From Hominimerdicola alba (lineage in GTDB: Bacteria > Bacillota > Clostridia > Oscillospirales > Ruminococcaceae): a stretch of 64,000 nt of DNA. Under the pieces are notes generated by a model. That model was not told the origin of the DNA. It searched no databases and was given only the letters and a program-made list of their open reading frames with translations. Below, piece by piece: positions 58,845 to 64,000 of this stretch (the first letter of the stretch is position 1; every line of letters starts with the position of its first letter). Location of the stretch: the NCBI RefSeq assembly GCF_900109655.1, contig NZ_FOAT01000003.1, positions 76,321 through 140,320 on the forward strand, given 5' to 3'. The position numbers and the translations under genes were made by a program.

Positions 58845-58855
58845 TATGTTATATT
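58827..58855 (+). promoter_or_regulatory. Promoter of abfA
   Basis: TTGTAT at 58827-58832, 17-nt spacer, TATATT at 58850-58855: a weaker promoter, the type that often needs an activator. Confidence 0.55.
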
Positions 58856-58926
58856 GTAATTACTGTGAAACGCGGCGCGGACGTTCGCGCATATTACTTA
58901 ATACTGATTACGGGAGGTATACCGAA

Positions 58927-60405
58927 ATGAAAAATTTTAAGATGCTTGTTAACGCCAATGACAAGACAGGCCACATCAACCGTGAGATATACGGACATTT
59001 CTCCGAACATCTCGGAAGATGTATATACGGCGGTATCTATGTGGGCGAGGATTCATCAATACCCAATATACACGGTATCAGAAAAGACGTTATCGAAGCT
59101 TTCAAACAGATAAAGATGCCTGTTCTCCGCTGGCCCGGCGGATGCTTTGCCGACGAGTACCACTGGAAAGACGGCATAGGCGAAAAGTCCTCCCGTAAAA
59201 AGATGGTAAATACCAACTGGGGCGGCGTTGTTGAGGATAACAGCTTCGGCACCCACGAATTTATGGAACTCTGCGAACTGGTAGGCTGCGAACCCTATAT
59301 TGCAGGCAACGTAGGCAGCGGCACCGTTCAGGAAATGGCTGAATGGATAGAGTATATGACTTTTGACGGTATTTCTCCCATGTCCGAACTGAGAAAGAAG
59401 AACGGCAGAGAGAAGCCCTGGAAACTGAAATATTTCGGCATAGGCAACGAGAACTGGGGCTGCGGCGGAAATATGCGCCCCGAGTACTACCTCGACCAGT
59501 ACAGACAGTACCAGAGCTACTGCAAGAATTACAGCGGCAACGAGCTCTTCAAGGTAGCCTGCGGTCCCGGAGGCGGCGGAGAGGATTGGTATAACTGGAC
59601 TCAGGTGCTGATGAAGAACCTCAACACCGACCAGGTAAAGGGTATCTCTTTCCACGCATACAACGTTCCCGACTGGATAGACAAGGGTTCTTCCACCGAA
59701 TTCGATTCCAATGATTACTATACCATACTCAACCTGGCTAACTACGTTGACGTTATGCTGACACGTCATACCGAGGTAATGAACCGCTATGACCCCGATA
59801 ACAAGATAGGTCTTATCATGGACGAGTGGGGCAACTGGTTCAATGTTGAGCCCGGCACAAACCCCGGATTCCTTTATCAGCAGAACACCATGCGTGACGC
59901 AATCGTTGCAGCTATGCAGCTGAATATCTTCAACCGCCACTGCAAGCGCGTTATCATGGCTAATATCGCTCAGGTAGTCAACGTTCTTCAGGCTATTATC
60001 CTCACCGAGGGCGAGAAGATGATCAAGACACCTACCTTCCACGTTTTCGATATGTTCAAGGCTCATCAGGATGCTGAGTGCGTATACTGCCATACCGATA
60101 ACGAGAACTGCTGTGAGGGCAAGAACGTTCCCATGATATCTTCTTCCGCTTCCGTAAAGGACGGCGTTATGACTATAACACTCGCAAACTGCTCCATCGA
60201 CGAAGATGCCGAGCTCAGCTGCGATATCTGTAATTTCGATGCAAAGAAGGCAGCAGCAAACATCCTCACCGAGGACGTTCATGCCTGCAATACCTTTGAC
60301 GATCCCGAGAAAGTTGTTATCAAGCCCTACGATGTCAAGCTTGAAAACAGCAAGCTGACCGTAAAGCTTCCCGCTTGCTCGGTAGTCGAGATCACTCTTA
60401 ATTAA
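58927..60405 (+). CDS. abfA: Alpha-L-arabinofuranosidase, GH51
   Basis: A 492-residue GH51 enzyme. The acid/base Glu is in [13 protein letters not shown] near residue 174 and the nucleophile Glu in [10 protein letters not shown] near residue 299; [19 protein letters not shown] is a further family box. No signal peptide, so it acts in the cytoplasm on imported arabino-oligosaccharides, releasing L-arabinose. CGGGAGG precedes ATG 58927. The open frame continues upstream to 58846 but without a better start. The gene is divergent from the AraC regulator and ends at a strong palindromic terminator. Confidence 0.95.
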   Translation: MKNFKMLVNANDKTGHINREIYGHFSEHLGRCIYGGIYVGEDSSIPNIHGIRKDVIEAFKQIKMPVLRWPGGCFADEYHWKDGIGEKSSRKKMVNTNWGGVVEDNSFGTHEFMELCELVGCEPYIAGNVGSGTVQEMAEWIEYMTFDGISPMSELRKKNGREKPWKLKYFGIGNENWGCGGNMRPEYYLDQYRQYQSYCKNYSGNELFKVACGPGGGGEDWYNWTQVLMKNLNTDQVKGISFHAYNVPDWIDKGSSTEFDSNDYYTILNLANYVDVMLTRHTEVMNRYDPDNKIGLIMDEWGNWFNVEPGTNPGFLYQQNTMRDAIVAAMQLNIFNRHCKRVIMANIAQVVNVLQAIILTEGEKMIKTPTFHVFDMFKAHQDAECVYCHTDNENCCEGKNVPMISSSASVKDGVMTITLANCSIDEDAELSCDICNFDAKKAAANILTEDVHACNTFDDPEKVVIKPYDVKLENSKLTVKLPACSVVEITLN

Positions 60406-60440
60406 CTGACTACACTCCAAATAAACACATTCCAACCAAA

Positions 60441-60474
60441 CAAAGGCGCTTCCGCATATGCGGAAGCGCCTTTG
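60441..60474. terminator. Palindromic terminator of abfA
   Basis: A perfect 34-bp palindrome (CAAAGGCGCTTCCGCAT and its complement), a very stable hairpin ending in TTTG. Confidence 0.8.
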
Positions 60475-60531
60475 TTCTGCAATCCAGCGGTAACTGTCAG
60501 GGAAGAGATATTTAAATGATCGCTTATAAAC

Positions 60532-60563
60532 AAAAGAACCAAACTTCTCGCATCGGCTCTTTT
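60532..60563 (-). terminator. Possible terminator of the GNAT gene
   Basis: Minus strand AAAAGAGCC pairs with GGTTCTTTT with one wobble; the stem itself provides the T-run. Confidence 0.45.
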
Positions 60564-60579
60564 TTGTGTTATCGTTATC

Positions 60580-60981
60580 TCAGCACTTCATAAATCCGCA
60601 GCAGCCAAGTTCGGAAAATTCACGCATCCCCATCGACTTGTAGAATGCAACGGTCTTTTCGGTGTTGTCTGTTACAAGTTCTATCTGTCTTACGTGCGGA
60701 TATCTTTCAAGAATGGCTCTCAGAAGCGCTGTGCCCGTACCCTGCCGCTGTTTGTCGGGAAAAACAAGTATATCCTGAATGAATACTATCGTTGCCCCAT
60801 CACCTACAGCCCTTATTATGCCAAGCAGTTCATCATTTTCATAAGCCGCCAGCACAAGCAGAGAATTATCGTACCCCTCTCGCAGTGCCTCGGGGTCGGC
60901 TGTATATGCCGTCCAGCCCACAGCTGAATAAAGCCTGAGTATCTCGTCACTGTTGTAGTTTGTGTACTCTCTTATCTCCAT
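60580..60981 (-). CDS. GNAT-family N-acetyltransferase
   Basis: A 133-residue acetyltransferase. The acetyl-CoA loop is IQDILVFPDKQRQGTGTALLRAI (Q-x-x-G-x-G), with beta-4 IVFIQDILV and the C-terminal Tyr in KTVAFYKSMGM. N-terminal DEILRLYSAVGWTAYTADPEAL fits small-molecule or aminoglycoside-like GNATs seen in clostridia, but the substrate is unknown. GGAG precedes the ATG. Confidence 0.88.
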   Translation of the reverse strand: MEIREYTNYNSDEILRLYSAVGWTAYTADPEALREGYDNSLLVLAAYENDELLGIIRAVGDGATIVFIQDILVFPDKQRQGTGTALLRAILERYPHVRQIELVTDNTEKTVAFYKSMGMREFSELGCCGFMKC

Positions 60982-60993
60982 ATCGGGTCTCCT

Positions 60994-62190
60994 TTACTGT
61001 CCATCGCCTTGCACTTCGGAATTTTTCAGCGTTGTCAGAAGCTTTCCCGCACTCTTTGCAGGGTTTGGCAGCTTAGGCAGTTCCTTGTCCGCCAGACCCT
61101 CTTCAAGCCCCGATATGAAAGCTTTCTTGCCGTAAGATGCAAGCTGTGAAAGCGCCTTTTTCGCAGCGCTTCGCTGTTCGGGAGGAAGCCTTTTCAGTGC
61201 TTTTAGTATCGCCGTCAAAGATTTCCTCTTGTTGCTGCCCAGCTCGTTGAAAGTCTCACCCTCAGCCGCCTCAAGCACCGAGAATACAGCATCCACAAAA
61301 GTGTGTCTGTCACTCTCGTCCAGTGAGGATATCCAGCCCGTCATCGTCTTGTTGACGAATACACCCAGCTTTGAAAGCTCCTCAGCATAATCAAACCCGC
61401 AGCGCGTTACCTGCCACGAGTAGGCGATATGCTGTGCCAATCCGCTGGCACTGCTCTTAACTATCCTGTTTTGTGTCCGTCCCGAAAGCAGTTGTCCCAC
61501 CAGTGATGACTGAGGTATCACGCTTATGACCCTTGATGTCACAGCCAGATATTCCTTAGATGCCGCAACTTCCTCATTGAAGCCCGGGCTGTCAAATGCG
61601 AATATCGCCCGCACTCTTTTCCTGATGCTCTTGTCGCAGAACGCCGTCGCGTATATCGCCAGATTTCCGCCCTTAGAATGTCCCCCGAGAACAAGTACCT
61701 CCTTGCCCTCCGAAAAATTCTCGCTCAGGTACTTCACCGCCATGCTTTGCGAAGCCGTTTCGTGCATAAAGCTGAAATTCAGGTCTTCTTTCCACCCCGC
61801 CAGAGTGCTGTCCGTGCCGCGGAAAGCCACAAAGGTAAAGTTGTCGAAAATGCAGGTCAGCGCCGCAAACTGTAAGTCCCGCGAAGGATCGACATCATTC
61901 ACGTAACCGCATAAGCGCATACCATCAAATCTGCGTGATTCCGCCAGCTTGTTCACCAGCTCGATATCCTGCTCGTAGCTGATTATCCTAAGCTCGTGCG
62001 GAACTTTTTTGCCATCGAAGCAGTCCCTCAGTTCAGCTACTGTGACTGTTTTGTCCATACCCTCGGGAACTATCCCCTCAGCAGGAAAATAACTCAGTTC
62101 AGCAAGTATCAGCGCGTCCACCGCATTGAACGGCGATACCGAAAATGGCAGATCGCCCCGCCAATCCAGATAATCAAGAATGTTAGCCAT
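60994..62190 (-). CDS. DUF2974 (Mbeg1-like) alpha/beta hydrolase
   Basis: A 398-residue protein. FNAVDALILAELSYFP opens the DUF2974 domain; TFVAFRGTDSTLAGWKEDLNFSF and the lipase elbow LVLGGHSKGGNLAIYA (Ser near 170) give a class 3 lipase-like core, with FDSPGF after it. A C-terminal helical part (KSLTAILKALKRLPPEQRSAAKKAL) is not part of the catalytic fold. Start ATG 62190 lies six bases after GGAGGAG. Substrate unknown. Confidence 0.88.
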   Translation of the reverse strand: MANILDYLDWRGDLPFSVSPFNAVDALILAELSYFPAEGIVPEGMDKTVTVAELRDCFDGKKVPHELRIISYEQDIELVNKLAESRRFDGMRLCGYVNDVDPSRDLQFAALTCIFDNFTFVAFRGTDSTLAGWKEDLNFSFMHETASQSMAVKYLSENFSEGKEVLVLGGHSKGGNLAIYATAFCDKSIRKRVRAIFAFDSPGFNEEVAASKEYLAVTSRVISVIPQSSLVGQLLSGRTQNRIVKSSASGLAQHIAYSWQVTRCGFDYAEELSKLGVFVNKTMTGWISSLDESDRHTFVDAVFSVLEAAEGETFNELGSNKRKSLTAILKALKRLPPEQRSAAKKALSQLASYGKKAFISGLEEGLADKELPKLPNPAKSAGKLLTTLKNSEVQGDGQ

Positions 62191-62209
62191 ACCCATCTCC
62201 TCCGCTGAT

Positions 62210-62238
62210 ATTATAACATATATTTATAAAAATGTAAA
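62210..62238 (-). promoter_or_regulatory. Promoter of the DUF2974 gene
   Basis: Minus strand TTTACA (62238-62233), 17-nt spacer, TATAAT (62215-62210). Confidence 0.85.
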
Positions 62239-62411
62239 GATATTATGTACAGCAAAAATCGCGTAAAACGGTAAGAAAGATAGCTTTTGATCAGGGTTTT
62301 CGCGAAAAGATCCTAGGCAGGACAAGTTCGGTGCAGTCAATATTAGCCAATTTCGCGGCAAAAAACTGCGCACTAAACATATTATGCCGCTAATCAAAGC
62401 GGGCGGTCATC

Positions 62412-62459
62412 AAAAAAAGCCATAGCACATCCGACCACGCGCCGGAAATACTATGGCTT
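62412..62459 (-). terminator. Intrinsic terminator of ptsI
   Basis: Minus strand AAGCCATAG/CTATGGCTT (9 bp, 25-nt loop) followed by seven T. The rest of the gap 62239-62411 shows nothing recognisable. Confidence 0.85.
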
Positions 62460-62487
62460 ATTCCTTTTATATAAGTCAGCACAGCAA

Positions 62488-64000
62488 TCAGTAATGCAGC
62501 ACCCTCTGTATATTGCTGTGTACCTGACGCCTGTCGCTGAGATTCAGACTGCGTATCATTCGCCTTACGGGAAGTATCTGCGGAGGCGCAACGGAAAGTG
62601 AATCCAGCTGCATATCCAATAGTATCTCCGTCAGCGAAAGGTCAGCACCCATCTCGCCGCAAAGACATACCTTTATGCCCTTGCTGTGAGCGTTGTCAAC
62701 AACAAGCTTTATCATTCTCAGCACCGCCAGATGATTCGGCGGAACAACATTTTCGTAGTTGGGGTTCTGCCTGTCTATCGCCAAAGTGTACTGTTCAAGA
62801 TCATTGGTGCCTATGCTGAAAAAGTCTACCTCACGCGCCAGAAGATCGCTTATCATCACTGCCGCGGGAGTCTCTATCATTACACCAAGCTCAACATCGT
62901 TGCCGAAAGGTATGTGCTTGCTCAGAAGCTCGTCCTTTACCTTGTGCATGATGTCCTTTACGCGGAAGACCTCGTCTACATCTATTATCATGGGTATGAG
63001 TATCGAAAGCTTGCCGTAAGCCGAAGCCCTCAGCAGCGCCCTAAGCTGTGTCTTGAATATGTCCTGTCTGCGAAGACAAAGCCTTACCGCCCTCATTCCA
63101 AGAGCAGGATTCTCTTCCTTGTCAAGACAGAAATAGTCAGCCGTCTTGTCCGCACCGATATCCAGCGTGCGTATAACAACACGCTTGCCTTTCATGTCCT
63201 CAACAACTCTGCGGTAATTGTAGAACAGCTCCTCCTCATCGGGAAAACTATCCCTCTGCAGATACAGGAACTCCGACCTCAGCAGACCTATGCCACCCGC
63301 ATCGTTCTCAATGGCAGATTCCAGATCCCCAAGACCGCCGATGTTGGCATATACCTCTATCTCTCTGCCGTCGCGGGTGACGTTCTTCCTGCCCTTCAGC
63401 CTCTGAAGAAGCTCGCTCTTTCGCTCTTCCTCTTCCTCGCGCCTTGCCAGCTTCATCTGGGTCTCGTTGTCGGGCTCGATGTAGATAACTCCGTCATAGC
63501 CGTCAACTATCGCGAACCGTCCGTCGAAATCTTCAAGCTTCACATCGCCCAGACCTATCAGCGCAGGTATGTTCATAGTCCTTGCCAGTATGGCAGTATG
63601 TGAATTTATCGAACCGCCCATGGTGCAGAAAGCCGCAACTTTCGTCTTGTCAAGGGTCGCCGTCTCACTGGGCAGAAGATCTTCCGCACATATTATGGAT
63701 ATGTCGTCCAGCACGAATTCCTTAGCTGACAGATTCTGTAATTGCCTTATTATCCTCTCCGAAGCATCATAAACATCGGCGCTTCTCTCGCGGATATACT
63801 CCGAATCGCCCTGACGCATAAGATCAGCCAGTATCTGGGAAGTCTTAGCCACCGCATATTCGGCGTTCAGCCTTTCATCGAATATCAGACCTCGCACACC
63901 ACGCTCGTACTGGCTGTCGCTGAGTATAAGCTCGTGTATATAGAAAATCGCCGCATCGGTCTCACCGATCTCCTCGGCAGTCTTTGCACGCAGGATACGC
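62488..64000 (-). CDS. ptsI: PTS enzyme I (phosphoenolpyruvate-protein phosphotransferase), 5' end outside window
   Basis: The frame is open from the right edge to the stop at 62488, so about 503 C-terminal residues are visible. The first part (IFYIHELILSDSQYERGVR, then EYIRERSADVYDASERIIRQL) is the HPr-binding helical region. The phosphohistidine lies in GGSINSHTAILAR, near 63600. The PEP-binding barrel follows: GGIGLLRSEFLYL, VVIRTLDIGADK, LGMRAVRLCLRR, IETPAAVMISD, FFSIGTNDLEQYTLA and VCLCGEMGAD. It starts the phosphate chain of PTS sugar uptake. A neighbouring HPr gene, if any, lies outside. Confidence 0.95.
   Translation of the reverse strand, partial: RILRAKTAEEIGETDAAIFYIHELILSDSQYERGVRGLIFDERLNAEYAVAKTSQILADLMRQGDSEYIRERSADVYDASERIIRQLQNLSAKEFVLDDISIICAEDLLPSETATLDKTKVAAFCTMGGSINSHTAILARTMNIPALIGLGDVKLEDFDGRFAIVDGYDGVIYIEPDNETQMKLARREEEEERKSELLQRLKGRKNVTRDGREIEVYANIGGLGDLESAIENDAGGIGLLRSEFLYLQRDSFPDEEELFYNYRRVVEDMKGKRVVIRTLDIGADKTADYFCLDKEENPALGMRAVRLCLRRQDIFKTQLRALLRASAYGKLSILIPMIIDVDEVFRVKDIMHKVKDELLSKHIPFGNDVELGVMIETPAAVMISDLLAREVDFFSIGTNDLEQYTLAIDRQNPNYENVVPPNHLAVLRMIKLVVDNAHSKGIKVCLCGEMGADLSLTEILLDMQLDSLSVAPPQILPVRRMIRSLNLSDRRQVHSNIQRVLHY

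Noticed and set aside
59056-60435. 459-codon minus-strand frame opposite abfA
   Set aside because: Shadow of the GH51 gene; no promoter or ribosome site.

Overview
The window looks like chromosomal DNA from a low-to-mid GC clostridial Firmicute of the Ruminococcus/Oscillospiraceae type. Strong GGAGG-type ribosome sites, many TTGACA-17-TATAAT promoters, an FtsZ-independent but sporulation-specific spoIIE, rpoB-rpoC, a clostridial-type purB, the glgB-glgC-glgD-glgA set and a GH51 arabinofuranosidase all fit a fibre- and glycogen-metabolising gut or rumen bacterium. The assignment is inferred from gene content and protein sequence only.

Layout. 1-2.6 kb: an ECF sigma factor with an overlapping membrane anti-sigma-like gene (minus strand), then a serine hydrolase (plus). 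2.6-10.4 kb: rpoC and rpoB (minus) from a consensus promoter. 11-15 kb: a minus-strand group (propeller protein, HD hydrolase, lysophospholipase-like hydrolase, yifB). 15-17 kb: phosphoglucomutase. 17-18 kb: almost 1 kb without a gene, full of inverted and direct repeats. 18-24.8 kb: purB, small membrane and zinc-ribbon proteins, a lipoprotein, metY and a TPR membrane protein (plus). 24.9-43 kb: a long minus-strand stretch carrying purine genes (purE, purF-like, purM, purN, purO-type IMP cyclohydrolase, stand-alone AICAR transformylase, purD) mixed with lipoproteins and uncharacterised families, including four tandem zinc-ribbon membrane paralogues. 43.5-53.6 kb: rsmA, spoIIE, then glgB, glgC, glgD, a hypothetical gene and glgA (plus). 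53.6-64 kb: malQ, a CotH-family lipoprotein, a nuclease-like protein and an AraC regulator (minus), abfA (plus), then a GNAT acetyltransferase, a DUF2974 hydrolase and the 3' part of ptsI (minus).

How the parts work together. Two pathways dominate. Purine synthesis is represented by seven minus-strand genes plus purB on the other strand; the last two steps to IMP are split between separate AICAR transformylase and archaeal-type PurO proteins instead of one bifunctional PurH, and the PurF homologue lacks the usual N-terminal cysteine nucleophile. Glycogen metabolism is represented by pgm, glgB, glgC, glgD, glgA and malQ.

The most interesting unexplained item is the roughly 140-nt structured RNA that begins at the predicted transcription start of the purE operon and is followed by an intrinsic terminator just before purE. 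It could be a 6S-like RNA or an unassigned riboswitch. Other items of note are the zinc-ribbon tandem array with a visible duplication scar, twin acidic mini-lipoproteins with covarying leader hairpins, an 85-residue acidic tail on RpoB, and a GGTAT-rich repeat found at two loci. No rRNA, tRNA, CRISPR array, transposase or phage gene was seen.
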